A stretch of DNA of 64,000 nt from Palsa-504 sp963787645 (GCA_963787645.1 CAWBDS010000011.1:806001-870000); one strand, 5' to 3'; positions 28,727 to 37,390 are shown, numbered from the stretch's first letter. Program-made: numbers and translations. The notes: generated by a model not told the origin, from the sequence alone.

Positions 28727-30129
28727 CCCACGTCCAGTTTCAGCAGGTCGTCGAGGGTCTCTCGGCGGACGATGAGGGCCGGGTCGGCGCCGTCGCCGAC
28801 CGCGACCACGGCGGACCGCGGGACGTGGTTGTAGTTGCTGGCCAGGGACCGGCAGTAGGCGCCGGTGGCCGCGACGGCCAGCAGGTCGCCGGGAGCCAGG
28901 TCGGACGGCAGGTACGCGTGCCGGACCACGATGTCGCCGCTCTCGCAGTGCCGGCCCACCACCCGGCTGAGCATGGGCGGGGCCGACGACTCGCGCGAGG
29001 CCAGCGTGGTCGTGTACTCGGCGTCGTACAGCGCGGTCCGGATGTTGTCGCTCATCCCGCCGTCCACGCTCACGTAGGTCCGCAGCCCGTCCACGTCCTT
29101 GATCGTGCCCACCGTATACAGCGTCACCATCGACGGGCCGACGATGGCCCGGCCCGGCTCGACGGTCAGCCGCGGCCGGGCCAGCCCGGCGGCGGCGCAC
29201 TGCCAGTCCACGATCTGGCGCAGGCTCTGGGCCAGGTCCTTGACCTCGGGCGCGTCGTCCTCGTCGGTGTAGGCGATGCCGAACCCGCCGCCCAGGTCGA
29301 GTTCGGCGATCTCGATGCCGTGCTCGTCGCGGATCCGCACGGCCAGCTCGATCACCCGGTGCGCGGCCACCTCGAAGCCGGCCGCGTCGAAGATCTGCGA
29401 GCCGATGTGCGAGTGCAGCCCGGCGAACTCCAGGCCCGGGCTGGCCACGACCCGGCGGACCGCCTCGTCGGCCGCGCCCGAGGCCAGCGAGAAGCCGAAC
29501 TTCTGGTCGTCGTGCGCGGTGGCCATGAACTCATGGGTGTGCGCTTCCACTCCGGTGGTGACGCGGACCAGGACCTTCGGCCGGACGGTGGGCGTCCCCG
29601 GGTCTCCGGCCCCGGTCAGGTAGGCCAGCCGGGCGATCTCCTCAAAGGAGTCGGTCACGATGTGCCCGGCCCCCACCTCGATGGCCCGGGCCAGTTCGTC
29701 CAGCGTCTTGTTGTTGCCGTGCAGGGTGATCTGCTCGGCCCGGACACCGGCCGACAGGGCCACCTCCAGCTCCCCGCCGGTACAGACGTCGACGCCGAGG
29801 CCTTCGGAGCTCACCCAGCGCAGCACGGCCCGGGAGCAGAACGCCTTGGCCGCGTAGAACACCCGGGCCTGCGGGCCGAACGCCTCGATGTAGTCGCGGC
29901 ACCGCGACCGCACGTCTTGCTCGTCGCACACGTACAGCGGCGTGCCGAACCGCGCGACCAGGTCGCGCACGTCCGCGCCGCCCAGGGTGAGCACGCCGGC
30001 GGCGCGCCGCGCGCCGCGCGGCCAGATGGCGGGGTGCAGGAAGTTGAGGTCGTTCGGCGGGGCAGGGGGGTGGTCGGCGGGCAGCACGTCACCGTGGCGA
30101 GGCCCGGCCGGGTGCGCGACACGGCTCAT
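28723..30129 (-). CDS. lysA: Diaminopimelate decarboxylase
   Basis: The 468-residue PLP enzyme makes lysine from meso-diaminopimelate. The PLP lysine is in VFYAAKAFCSRAVLRW; the barrel contains HSHIGSQIFD and LDLGGGFGIAYT; and the C-terminal site has the CESGDIVVRHAYLP pattern with catalytic Cys. It starts at the base after the nrtL stop and overlaps hom by 4 bases. Confidence 0.96.
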   Translation of the reverse strand: MSRVAHPAGPRHGDVLPADHPPAPPNDLNFLHPAIWPRGARRAAGVLTLGGADVRDLVARFGTPLYVCDEQDVRSRCRDYIEAFGPQARVFYAAKAFCSRAVLRWVSSEGLGVDVCTGGELEVALSAGVRAEQITLHGNNKTLDELARAIEVGAGHIVTDSFEEIARLAYLTGAGDPGTPTVRPKVLVRVTTGVEAHTHEFMATAHDDQKFGFSLASGAADEAVRRVVASPGLEFAGLHSHIGSQIFDAAGFEVAAHRVIELAVRIRDEHGIEIAELDLGGGFGIAYTDEDDAPEVKDLAQSLRQIVDWQCAAAGLARPRLTVEPGRAIVGPSMVTLYTVGTIKDVDGLRTYVSVDGGMSDNIRTALYDAEYTTTLASRESSAPPMLSRVVGRHCESGDIVVRHAYLPSDLAPGDLLAVAATGAYCRSLASNYNHVPRSAVVAVGDGADPALIVRRETLDDLLKLDVG

Positions 30130-31074
30130 CTATATCCTTTCTGGCGCGTGGACGCCGAGCAGGTGCAGGCCGGCGGCGAGCCCGGTCCGGGCCGCGTCCG
30201 CCAGCCACAGCCGTTCGCTGCTGATGCTCGAAATCGTCGTGAAGCCAGTTGTGCTCATGGTGTCAATCGTCCGCGCTGCCAGTTCCTCCAGGTACCCGGC
30301 GAACTCGTCGGGCCGACGACGGCGCGCGGCCATGGCCACCCGTTCCGGGAGCCAGGACAGCGCGTCGAGCAGCGCCAGCTCCGGGGGTGCCGTGAGCAGG
30401 TGCGGCTGGAATCCGGCTGGCCGGGTTCCGAGGGCGGCGGCCCAGCGCAGCACGGCGGCAGCGGCGGCATGCGCGTACCGAACAGCATAAGCGGGATTGC
30501 CCAGCACGTGCCGGGCGAAGACCTGCGCGTCGGGCGGGGCGCCGCTACCGGGGGGCATCCGGGCCAGCGTGAGCCGGACCGCGTCGAGGCCCGCGTAGGC
30601 GATCGCCGCGGATACCGGTGAGGGAGTGGCGGGGGCTGCCAGTGTGGCCCGTTCGGCACAAAAAGTAGTGGTCGCGCCCGCGGTGGCGGCGAGCCGGGCC
30701 GTCAGTTGTACGGCGAGGGCGGCCCGGGCGGACGGCCAGTCGGGGGCGGCGGTCAGGTCGGCGATGGGGCCGGGTGCGGTGTCGCCGCGCAGGGCGTCGC
30801 TGGCCGCGCAGGCCGGGCCGGCTTGGGCGATGCGGGGCGCCAGGCCGGCCAGGGTGTCGTGGGTGATGGTGACGGTGAGGTACCCGTCGACCTGCGCGGT
30901 CGCGATCCAGGGCTCGGTTTTGAGACGTGCGGTGAGGGCCTGCTGTGTTTCTTTGTTCAGGCGGAACGGCAGGCTGGAGGTGTAGCTGCCGGGCTGGGCG
31001 CCCGGGCGGAGCAGCGGGTCGTGGTCGGGGCCGACCGCGGCGAGGATAGTGCGCCGCAGGTCGGCGGTGATCAT
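30130..31074 (-). CDS. nrtL: ArgS-related anticodon-binding protein NrtL
   Basis: The 314-residue protein has an ArgRS-like N-terminal add domain (SLPFRLNKETQQALTARL) and a C-terminal DALR anticodon-binding domain (HVLGNPAYAVRYAHAAAAAV, LLDALSWLPERVAMAA, TIDTMSTTGF). The Rossmann domain with HIGH and KMSKS signatures is missing, so it cannot charge tRNA. Such ArgS-related proteins are encoded next to lysA in Streptomyces and relatives. Role unknown; tRNA binding is inferred. It joins lysA with no gap and starts one base from the receiver gene's end, and a tRNA-Arg gene lies just upstream. Confidence 0.82.
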   Translation of the reverse strand: MITADLRRTILAAVGPDHDPLLRPGAQPGSYTSSLPFRLNKETQQALTARLKTEPWIATAQVDGYLTVTITHDTLAGLAPRIAQAGPACAASDALRGDTAPGPIADLTAAPDWPSARAALAVQLTARLAATAGATTTFCAERATLAAPATPSPVSAAIAYAGLDAVRLTLARMPPGSGAPPDAQVFARHVLGNPAYAVRYAHAAAAAVLRWAAALGTRPAGFQPHLLTAPPELALLDALSWLPERVAMAARRRRPDEFAGYLEELAARTIDTMSTTGFTTISSISSERLWLADAARTGLAAGLHLLGVHAPERI

Positions 31075-31467
31075 CTAGCTGGCGCCCGCGCCCGCGTTCG
31101 CTAGCTCGCGGACCACGCGGATCATCTCGTTCGGGTCGAACGGCTTGGTCAGGTAGGCGTCGGCGCCGACCCGCGCGCCGTGGTTCTTGTCGTCCTCCTG
31201 AGCCCGCGCGGTGATCAGCACCACCTTGATGTGGGCCGTGCCGGGGCTTCTGCGGAGCTGGACGGCCGTCTCCCAGCCGTCCAGCCTGGGCATCATCACG
31301 TCCAGCGTGATGACGTCCGGGTCGATGTCCGTCACCTTGTCCAGGCAGTCCTGCCCGTCCACTGCCGTCTCTACCTCGAACCCCTCGAGCTGGAGGTTTA
31401 CCGCGATCAGCCTTCTGATCACCTCGTCGTCGTCGACGACGAGCACCCGTCCCAATCCGTGCGTCAC
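31075..31467 (-). CDS. Stand-alone response regulator receiver domain protein
   Basis: The 130-residue protein is a single CheY-like receiver: RVLVVDDDEVIRRLI with the acidic triad, phospho-acceptor Asp in VITLDVMMPRLDGWE, Thr in VVLITARAQ and Lys in YLTKPFDPNEM. There is no output domain. The GTG at 31467 is chosen; a longer frame would run into the divergent tRNA-Arg gene. It is the first gene of the nrtL-lysA-hom-thrC-thrB operon. No histidine kinase is adjacent. Confidence 0.88.
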   Translation of the reverse strand: MTHGLGRVLVVDDDEVIRRLIAVNLQLEGFEVETAVDGQDCLDKVTDIDPDVITLDVMMPRLDGWETAVQLRRSPGTAHIKVVLITARAQEDDKNHGARVGADAYLTKPFDPNEMIRVVRELANAGAGAS

Positions 31468-31561
31468 GCCCGTGAGGGTAGCGTCTCCCGGGCAGTGCTG
31501 ACGCCTCCTGGCGTGACGTGTCCGCATGGGCTTTGCGACTGGTACCCTTTGGTGTCGCACG

Positions 31562-31633
31562 GCCCCCATAGCTCAGGGGATAGAGCACCGCCCTCCGGAG
31601 GCGGGAGCGCAGGTTCGAATCCTGCTGGGGGCG
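31562..31633 (+). tRNA. tRNA-Arg (anticodon CCG)
   Basis: A complete cloverleaf is seen: acceptor GCCCCCA/TGGGGGC, D arm GCTC-AGGGGATA-GAGC, anticodon stem CCGCC/GGCGG with loop CTCCGGA (anticodon CCG), T arm GCAGG-TTCGAAT-CCTGC, discriminator G. No CCA is encoded. The 3' half is the integration site of the adjacent element and recurs twice downstream. Confidence 0.93.
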
Positions 31634-31634
31634 C
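31590..31634 (+). repeat. attL core (tRNA-Arg 3' half), copy 1
   Basis: Runs from the anticodon loop to the tRNA 3' end. Exactly repeated at 58021-58065 and, over 42 bases, at 61421-61462. Homology continues about 75 bases beyond the core in all copies and includes a GTCACG-4 nt-GTCACG direct repeat (31691-31706). Confidence 0.92.
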
Positions 31635-31761
31635 TTGGTTTGAGCGGGCCTTTCTGGGCCTTGGCCTGCGGGTTCGCGGAAATGTCCGTTGTCACGCTCG
31701 GTCACGGTATGCCAGCAGATGCCGCCGGGCGACGGACTCCGTCCCCAATACGTCCCCAAGT

Positions 31762-33165
31762 TCACTGGTCCTCCTCGGGGTGGAGGGTCTTGTCCATGCG
31801 GCTGATCCACACGTCTTCCATGCCGGTCACGCACCTGGCGTAGGTCCGCATCAGCATCTCGACTGAGTGCCCGGCCCAGGCGGCTATCTCGGCTGGCGGT
31901 ACGCCTGAGTTGAGTCGCCATGTCACTCCTGAGTGGCGCAGGTCGTAGGGGCGCTTCATGAGGGGCGATTCACGCTGGGCGGGGGTTAGTGAGGCGGCGC
32001 GGACTTTCTGCCAGACCTGCCACCAGGTGGACTGCTGGATTGGGTTGCCGTGCTCCGAGCGGAAGAGCCTTCCGTCCGGGGCGACGCCGAACTGGGCGAT
32101 GTGGGCGCGCAGGAGCCCGACGAGCTCGGGCGGGATCGGGACTTTCCGGACGGGTCGGCGACCCCGCGGGCTGGGCCTGCCCTTGGTCCGGCCCTTGAGG
32201 CCGCGGTGCTCGTGGACCTGGCCGTCGTCGGTGTAAGCCCGGCCTGCGGCAGGGCTGGCGTCGGCGAAGGTCAGGTAACCCCATCCGGTCTCTGGTAGGT
32301 AGCAGGCTTCGTGGGTGAGCGCGGCGACCTCGGATGGGCGCATGAGCGCGTAGAACATGCAGCCGTAGAACGCGACGAACCGGGGTCCCTGGCGGCGGCC
32401 GACATGACTACAGGCTTGAAGCATCTCGGCAACGAGCGCCGGGCTCCCGACGGCGCGGGGATCCACGGTGTCGTCTGGCGTTTGCGGGGGTATCCAGCCG
32501 TCAGGCAGGTTGCCTTTGCTCAGCGGGTTCTTGTCGAGCCGCTTCTTGCGGACGGCGTAGCCGAGGGCGCGGTGCACCACCCGACGGCGCCGGGAGAAGT
32601 ATTCAGGAGCAGCGGGCTTGCCGTCGAGTCTGGCGGCCAGGGCGTCGAGCACGTCACAGACCACGGAGGCGTCTTCAAAGGCGCTAACGGGCCGGGATGC
32701 CTTGTGGATCCAGGCGATGGCCTTCCCCTCGTCCTGGTCCAGCTCGCCCGGGTATCCGCCCTGGTTGAGCTGTTTCCGCAGCGCCCGCCGTAGGACGGCA
32801 GGGCCGGGAGCGCCAGCCAAGTCGCGGGCAACGACGGGAATCACCATGGCCAGGGTCTCGATGGTCGTGGCGCGGGTCTTGGCGGCCACCGTCGGCCACA
32901 TCGCCGCGGTGAAATCCAGGGCGTGCTGATAGAAGGAGACATCCTGGCGCTTGCGCTGCATCGACACGGGCAGGCCGGTCTCGGTGTCGAATCCCTCCCC
33001 GTTGCCGGCCGCGGTGAGCAGCGAAGCCCGGTAGGCCTCGGCTAGCTGCTTTATGGTGAACCGTTCTCCGAACCGGTTCCCGGCCACGACCCACCGGACG
33101 CGGTAGGCCGTCTTCCGGCCGTGCCACGCTTCGATCGAGTAGACCCTCACCTGGAACGAGATCAT
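31762..33165 (-). CDS. Tyrosine recombinase / integrase (intact)
   Basis: The 467-residue integrase has an N-terminal arm-binding and core-binding region and a C-terminal catalytic domain. Catalytic residues visible: Arg in FYALMRPSEVAAL, box II in YDLRHSGVTWRL (Arg and His present; the usual first His is Tyr), and WAGHSVEMLMRTYARC with His and nucleophile Tyr. It lies 128 bases from the attachment core and reads toward the tRNA, as in tRNA-targeting actinobacterial elements. The ATG at 33165 overlaps the stop of the excisionase gene (ATGA). It is clearly diverged from the two truncated copies at 58 and 61 kb. Confidence 0.93.
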   Translation of the reverse strand: MISFQVRVYSIEAWHGRKTAYRVRWVVAGNRFGERFTIKQLAEAYRASLLTAAGNGEGFDTETGLPVSMQRKRQDVSFYQHALDFTAAMWPTVAAKTRATTIETLAMVIPVVARDLAGAPGPAVLRRALRKQLNQGGYPGELDQDEGKAIAWIHKASRPVSAFEDASVVCDVLDALAARLDGKPAAPEYFSRRRRVVHRALGYAVRKKRLDKNPLSKGNLPDGWIPPQTPDDTVDPRAVGSPALVAEMLQACSHVGRRQGPRFVAFYGCMFYALMRPSEVAALTHEACYLPETGWGYLTFADASPAAGRAYTDDGQVHEHRGLKGRTKGRPSPRGRRPVRKVPIPPELVGLLRAHIAQFGVAPDGRLFRSEHGNPIQQSTWWQVWQKVRAASLTPAQRESPLMKRPYDLRHSGVTWRLNSGVPPAEIAAWAGHSVEMLMRTYARCVTGMEDVWISRMDKTLHPEEDQ

Positions 33166-33380
33166 GCGATGTCCTGATCTGGGGCGTCCAGCCATTCGTC
33201 GAGCCAGCTACGGCGGACGCGGACTGGGCCGGTGCCACCCAGGCGCCTGGCCTTGGGGCCGGTACCGAGGGCACGCCAGCGGTCGAAGGTCCGCCGGGAG
33301 ATCTTCAGCTCGGTGCATACCTCATCGACGGTCAACCACTCGTCCTGCTCAACGCGGCTACGGCGTGGTGCGGCGGCCAC
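33162..33380 (-). CDS. Excisionase-like helix-turn-helix protein
   Basis: The core EWLTVDEVCTELKISRRTFD is followed by a basic WR-x-LG segment and RRSWLDEWL, the pattern of MerR/AlpA-like excisionases (helix_turn_helix_17). It is expected to direct integrase toward excision. The frame is open to 33458; the GTG at 33380 (72 residues) is preferred from a GGGAG upstream, but a longer form is possible. It is coupled to the integrase by a 4-base overlap. Confidence 0.8.
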   Translation of the reverse strand: MAAAPRRSRVEQDEWLTVDEVCTELKISRRTFDRWRALGTGPKARRLGGTGPVRVRRSWLDEWLDAPDQDIA

Positions 33381-33516
33381 GGTAAACAGCTCCCTTGCCG
33401 CTCGGTGCTGCACCGGCGGGTTACTGCCTCGTGCAGCTGCGGTGCGGGGCCGGTGCACGGCGAGCTTGGGGGTTCCTCGTCATGCCTGGGACGGTAGGCG
33501 AGCTGGGCGACACGAC

Positions 33517-34044
33517 TCAACTGGGCCATGCGGGCCTCCTGGTGATCAGTTCGTCCCATGCGGGACGGCCAAGGGCGCAGCCGGTGGCGCATTGCGCGGT
33601 GATGTGCTGGACGCGTTTGAGGACGCCGGGGAGCCAGCGGTCGTGAAAGACCAGGGCCTCGTCGAGGCTGGGACGTTCGGCGGTGTAGATCCTGGTGAAT
33701 TCGCACCAGATCAGGCCGAGCTCGGTTACCGCGTCCTTGTGGTCCTTCCAGCACGGCCGGACCGAGGCGGCGGCGCTGGGGTAGGCGGTGAGGAAGGTGT
33801 CCAGCCACGCGGCCAGGTCGGCCAGGTGTGTCGCGTACTCCCCCGGCTCGAGCTCGTGCCAGGCGATGATCTCTGGGCCTTTCCGGACGGTAAGTGCCTT
33901 GACCATCTCCTCGGTCAGGCGCTCGATCAGCTGGTCCGCGGCGTCGGCCCGCTGCTCCAGCGCGGTGAGGCGCCCCTTGTGGGCGGTGACCTGGACTACG
34001 AGCCGGGCTACGGTCTCCCCGTAGGGCTGGTCAGGCTGCGGCAT
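33517..34044 (-). CDS. DUF4913-like protein of conjugative elements
   Basis: The 175-residue protein has a short N-terminal coiled-coil part (VARLVVQVTAHKGRLTALEQ) and a Trp-rich C-terminal region (LAAWLDTFLTAYPSAA, CWKDHKDAVTELGLIWCEF, FHDRWLPGVLKRV), the spacing seen in DUF4913 proteins, which are encoded beside transfer genes in actinobacterial elements. Function unknown. It overlaps the coupling-protein gene by 14 bases. Confidence 0.65.
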   Translation of the reverse strand: MPQPDQPYGETVARLVVQVTAHKGRLTALEQRADAADQLIERLTEEMVKALTVRKGPEIIAWHELEPGEYATHLADLAAWLDTFLTAYPSAAASVRPCWKDHKDAVTELGLIWCEFTRIYTAERPSLDEALVFHDRWLPGVLKRVQHITAQCATGCALGRPAWDELITRRPAWPS

Positions 34045-35563
34045 CGGTTAGTTCCTCGTGGGGTTCGGGGATGACGAGCTCGGCGGGCGCGTACAGCTGC
34101 GGGGCCTTGCTGAGCCGGCCGAGGCGGTAGCTGAGCCTGTGCCAGGGGATGCGGAACTTGACCGTGACGGGGGGCCGGTTGACCAGGATGATCAGGGCCC
34201 GGGTGTCGGGAAGCATCCGGATCGACTCCGGGGAGATGACCGGGAGCTTGGTGTCGTCGCGGGTGATGGTGCCGCACAGGGTGGACAGATGCTCGAGCGT
34301 CTCCGCGTCGTCGACGCCCGGGAGAATCATCTTGCAGCCGCAGCAGGACCAGATGGCGGCGGCCCTGTCCGGGCCGTAGGCGTCGCGGAGCTGGGCCAGG
34401 GAATGGATGACGATGGTGAAGAACGCGCCGTAACCTGCCGAATCGGCCAGCTTCTGAGCCAGCGCCGGGACGCCGATGTTGGCCACCTCGTCGAGGGCGA
34501 AGAATACGCCGGGGGCCAGTTTGCGCCAGGGGGTGCGGGATCCGGCCAGGATGGTAGAGCGGTGGATGTGGTCGGTCAGGGCCCGGAACAGGGGGGCGGC
34601 GACCGAGGTGGCACCTTCGCGCATGATCAGGTACACGGTGCCGCGAGATTCGGCGAACCCGGCGGCGTCGAAGGGGCCGGCCTGGGGTCCGGTGACCATG
34701 GCTTTGAGCTGGGGAATGGTGACCCAGCTGAGGGACCGGTTCATGGTCATCCGGATGGAGTCGGCAGATTTGGAGTCGGTGAAGATCTCCATGCAGCTGG
34801 CGGCTAGCTCGCGGGAGACACGCGGGTCCCGGGTCGCGTCGAGCACGGCGTCTTGGCCGAACTTGTTGGCCCAGGCGTAGACGGCGCTCATGTCGTAGCC
34901 GTGGATGGCGGCCAGGTGCATGAGCATGGCCAGGCTGACGGCGGCCTTCTCCAGCCAGAAGGCCATGTCGCCGGGGGCGACGTCGCCAACCAGGGCGGCG
35001 GCGCGCTGGAAGGCGACGTCGGGGTCCTGGCATCCGCCGATGATGTCCCAGTACAGGTTGGAGGGGAGATCGCCGACGCCGAACGGGTTGAAGATCCGGA
35101 GCGGACCGAGGGCAACCCGGGTGCCCGCGGTCAGGTCGTACAGGTCGGCGCGGCTGGAGAAGGTGACGCAGGCGCCTGGGTGGGACAGGATCTGCTCGGC
35201 CAGGGCACCGGTTTTGGCCATCCGAGGCGGGGCGACGATGACGCGCTGGTGTTCGGCGGGCAGGAAGACCCGCTTGAACCATTGCCCGCGGCCGAGCCGC
35301 CAGGCGTACCGGTTTGCGGGTCGGGTCATCCTGGCTGGCCAGCTTAGGTCGGGGCGGACCCGTCGGCCGTGCCGTACAGCGGCGAGGCGGGACCAGCGCC
35401 AGGCCAGCTCGCCGAAGGAGGCAAACCCTTCCCCTGGGTGCATTCTGAGCTTGATCCGCCAGTAGGTCCGACGGTGCGGTACCCGGGAGAACACGGTGCC
35501 TTTGACGGCCAGCCCGGCGACGAGCAGGACCAGGACGAGGAAGCCGGCCAGGTCGGTTTTCAT
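34031..35563 (-). CDS. VirD4/TraD-like type IV coupling ATPase
   Basis: The 510-residue protein has an N-terminal membrane helix (FLVLVLLVAGLAVKG), a P-loop region VIVAPPRMAKTGALAEQIL (residues 108-126), Walker B GVFFALDEVANIG, and a TraM-recognition-like C-terminal part (FFTIVIHSLAQLRDAYGPD; CGCKMILPGVDDAETLEHL). Coupling proteins bring relaxase-bound DNA to the mating channel. The P-loop reads A-P-P-R-M-A-K-T, with Ala where the GK glycine normally is. It overlaps its neighbours on both sides. Confidence 0.85.
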   Translation of the reverse strand: MKTDLAGFLVLVLLVAGLAVKGTVFSRVPHRRTYWRIKLRMHPGEGFASFGELAWRWSRLAAVRHGRRVRPDLSWPARMTRPANRYAWRLGRGQWFKRVFLPAEHQRVIVAPPRMAKTGALAEQILSHPGACVTFSSRADLYDLTAGTRVALGPLRIFNPFGVGDLPSNLYWDIIGGCQDPDVAFQRAAALVGDVAPGDMAFWLEKAAVSLAMLMHLAAIHGYDMSAVYAWANKFGQDAVLDATRDPRVSRELAASCMEIFTDSKSADSIRMTMNRSLSWVTIPQLKAMVTGPQAGPFDAAGFAESRGTVYLIMREGATSVAAPLFRALTDHIHRSTILAGSRTPWRKLAPGVFFALDEVANIGVPALAQKLADSAGYGAFFTIVIHSLAQLRDAYGPDRAAAIWSCCGCKMILPGVDDAETLEHLSTLCGTITRDDTKLPVISPESIRMLPDTRALIILVNRPPVTVKFRIPWHRLSYRLGRLSKAPQLYAPAELVIPEPHEELTDAAA

Positions 35564-36402
35564 GCGCTCTCTCCTTCGAGGCGGGCGAGCTCGGCGTAGA
35601 CGTAGCTGCGTGCGGTGCCGGGCTGCAGGTCGGCGAGCGGGGCGAGCCGGGCGGCGACTTGTGAGGCGGCCGAGCGCACGCCGTATTCGGGCGCGGCGCG
35701 GTAGGCGGCGAGCAAGACAGCCTTCTTGGTCGGGGTCACGTCGTCGATGGGCAGCTGCGGCAGCGGTGCGGCGTTGAGGACGGCCTGGCGCAGGCCTGCG
35801 GCGGTCTCTCGGAAGGCCAGGCAGAGCCGTAGCCCGTACAGGAGGGTCAGGGCGGCGGCCCGCGCGCAGCCGGTCAGGGCTCGGCCAAGGCCTTTCCAGG
35901 CGGAAGGTTCCTCGACGCCGAGGGCGTGGCGGCGGACCACCGAGACGACCCTGTCGGTGACGATCGCGGCGAAGACCGGGGCGGCGGTGAATGCGATCAC
36001 GGACCTAGGCGAGGTGGTGTCGGCAGCGGCGTAGTTCATGGCGGACGAGGCGACGGCGCAGACCTGGATGAGGAACCGTTCGGCCTTGGAGGAGCGGCCT
36101 TTACGGGCCAGGCCAAGAGACAGGCCGGTGAAGATGATCTGGCCGGTGTCGAACATGCCGGCCTGGATCATGGCGGGAATGTCCTGATGGCGGGCGGCGA
36201 AGATGAACAGGTACTGGCCCCACCAGGAGACGTAGAACAGCCCGGCGTCAAGGAGGGCCAGCAGGGCGGTGGACCAGGCGACCAGGAGTGAGCCGGGGTC
36301 GCGGTCGGTGCCTGCGAGGCGGCGCACGTTGGTGATGACGGCTTCGCCGTTGGCCTTGGTGACTTCGAACAGGCCGGGGCCACGGGGTATGTCGGGGGTC
36401 AT
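35560..36402 (-). CDS. Membrane protein of the transfer module (SpdB/DUF2637-like)
   Basis: The 280-residue protein has about four hydrophobic segments in residues 35-165 (STALLALLDAGLFYVSWWGQ; IIFTGLSLGLA; VIAFTAAPVFAAIVTDRVVS) and a soluble Ala-rich C-terminal part that resembles a helix-turn-helix (YGVRSAASQVAARL...TARSYVYAELARL). Layout resembles DUF2637/SpdB proteins that sit beside coupling ATPases in actinobacterial elements. It overlaps the coupling-protein gene by 4 bases. Assignment is tentative. Confidence 0.6.
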   Translation of the reverse strand: MTPDIPRGPGLFEVTKANGEAVITNVRRLAGTDRDPGSLLVAWSTALLALLDAGLFYVSWWGQYLFIFAARHQDIPAMIQAGMFDTGQIIFTGLSLGLARKGRSSKAERFLIQVCAVASSAMNYAAADTTSPRSVIAFTAAPVFAAIVTDRVVSVVRRHALGVEEPSAWKGLGRALTGCARAAALTLLYGLRLCLAFRETAAGLRQAVLNAAPLPQLPIDDVTPTKKAVLLAAYRAAPEYGVRSAASQVAARLAPLADLQPGTARSYVYAELARLEGESA

Positions 36403-36427
36403 GTCGGATCCTTTGGATCTGGGGCGG

Positions 36428-36781
36428 TCATGATGCGGCCTGCTCGGAGGTGACGCCTAGGTGGACGCCACCCCAAACGCCGTAGGCGATGTGATTGGCC
36501 AAGGCGAACTGGAGGCATTCGGTCCGCACCGGGCACCTGGCGCAGATGGCTTCGGCGCTGGCTACGTCGGTGGCGGTCTCGCCGTCGAACAGGGACGGGC
36601 TGGCCGTGGCGCAGGCGGCGCGGCGGCGCCATCCGGGGCTGGGATCCGCAGCGACCGGGAGAATCGTCCCGGCCACTTTGGTGCGGGTGCTGGCGCCGTT
36701 GGCGTGGCGTCGGCGCCGGGTGGCCTCGCGGTCTCGCTGCCGTGCGTATCCGGCGTCGCCGACAGGGATGTATCCGGTCAT
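36428..36781 (-). CDS. WhiB-family iron-sulfur regulator
   Basis: The 117-residue protein has the four WhiB cysteines (57, 80, 83, 89; ICARCPVRTECLQFAL) and the GVWGG turn at 101-105. WhiB proteins bind a [4Fe-4S] cluster and the primary sigma factor. The N-terminus is unusually basic (RQRDREATRRRRH). Element-borne WhiB genes are common in actinobacterial phages and plasmids. The start overlaps the upstream gene's stop as ATGA. Confidence 0.88.
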   Translation of the reverse strand: MTGYIPVGDAGYARQRDREATRRRRHANGASTRTKVAGTILPVAADPSPGWRRRAACATASPSLFDGETATDVASAEAICARCPVRTECLQFALANHIAYGVWGGVHLGVTSEQAAS

Positions 36782-37002
36782 GACGCCTCCGGTTCGGGTT
36801 GCAGCATGCGGGAGCGCAGTCGCTGGATGCCGTCGTCGGCCTGAGGGACGGAGATCTCGGTGACGGTGGCGGGGATGCGGTGTCCGCAGGCGCATTCGCG
36901 GTAGTCGGTCCACGACATGACCGACTCGCTGGTCTGGGTCGGGAGCGTGGTGCGGATCGTGTGGTCGTGCTCGTGAGCCGGACCGCTCCAGGTGGTGCTC
37001 AT
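36778..37002 (-). CDS. Small hypothetical protein of the coupled operon
   Basis: 74 residues with a His/Thr-rich start and a CACG pair (YRECACGHRIPATVTEI), which could be half of a metal site. No family recognised. It is held in place by ATGA overlaps on both sides, which is the main support that it is translated. Confidence 0.6.
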   Translation of the reverse strand: MSTTWSGPAHEHDHTIRTTLPTQTSESVMSWTDYRECACGHRIPATVTEISVPQADDGIQRLRSRMLQPEPEAS

Positions 37003-37199
37003 TGCGCCTCCGGTTCGATCTCGCCCGGATCGATCGATGGCGGCAGCTGCGGGATGCCGAGGAAGTCGTGCGGGACGGCGATGAGACAGCCGTCCGTGGA
37101 TTCTGGCTGGCAGTCGTAGACCAGCCGGCCATGATGGCCCTCCATGACCGGCTGGCCCTCGTAGATGCCGAGCTCTTGATCGTCGCGCGGCCCGGTCAT
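36999..37199 (-). CDS. Small acidic hypothetical protein of the coupled operon
   Basis: 66 residues, acidic and Pro-rich (LGIPQLPPSIDPGEIEPEAQ). No family recognised. ATGA overlaps link it to both neighbours. Confidence 0.6.
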   Translation of the reverse strand: MTGPRDDQELGIYEGQPVMEGHHGRLVYDCQPESTDGCLIAVPHDFLGIPQLPPSIDPGEIEPEAQ

Positions 37200-37390
37200 G
37201 ACCCGGCCTGTGGTTCTGCCATCGCTGTGGTCTCGAACTGCGACCAGGCCAGGTCAGCGGCGTCTAGTAGCCATGCGGCGCGGTCCCCGCTGGGTGTCCC
37301 GTCTCCGGGGCTCCCCTCACACTGGGTGACCGCTTCGCCTGCGACCCGCTGCGCGGTGACGTAGGCGTCCCACGCCTCCCCCGCGGTCAT
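37196..37390 (-). CDS. Small hypothetical protein of the coupled operon
   Basis: 64 residues, mainly helical (AWDAYVTAQRVAGEAVTQCE; AAWLLDAADLAWSQFETTAM). No family recognised. The frame is open upstream, but the ATG at 37390 is chosen since it overlaps the previous stop as ATGA, the rule in this operon. Confidence 0.6.
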   Translation of the reverse strand: MTAGEAWDAYVTAQRVAGEAVTQCEGSPGDGTPSGDRAAWLLDAADLAWSQFETTAMAEPQAGS

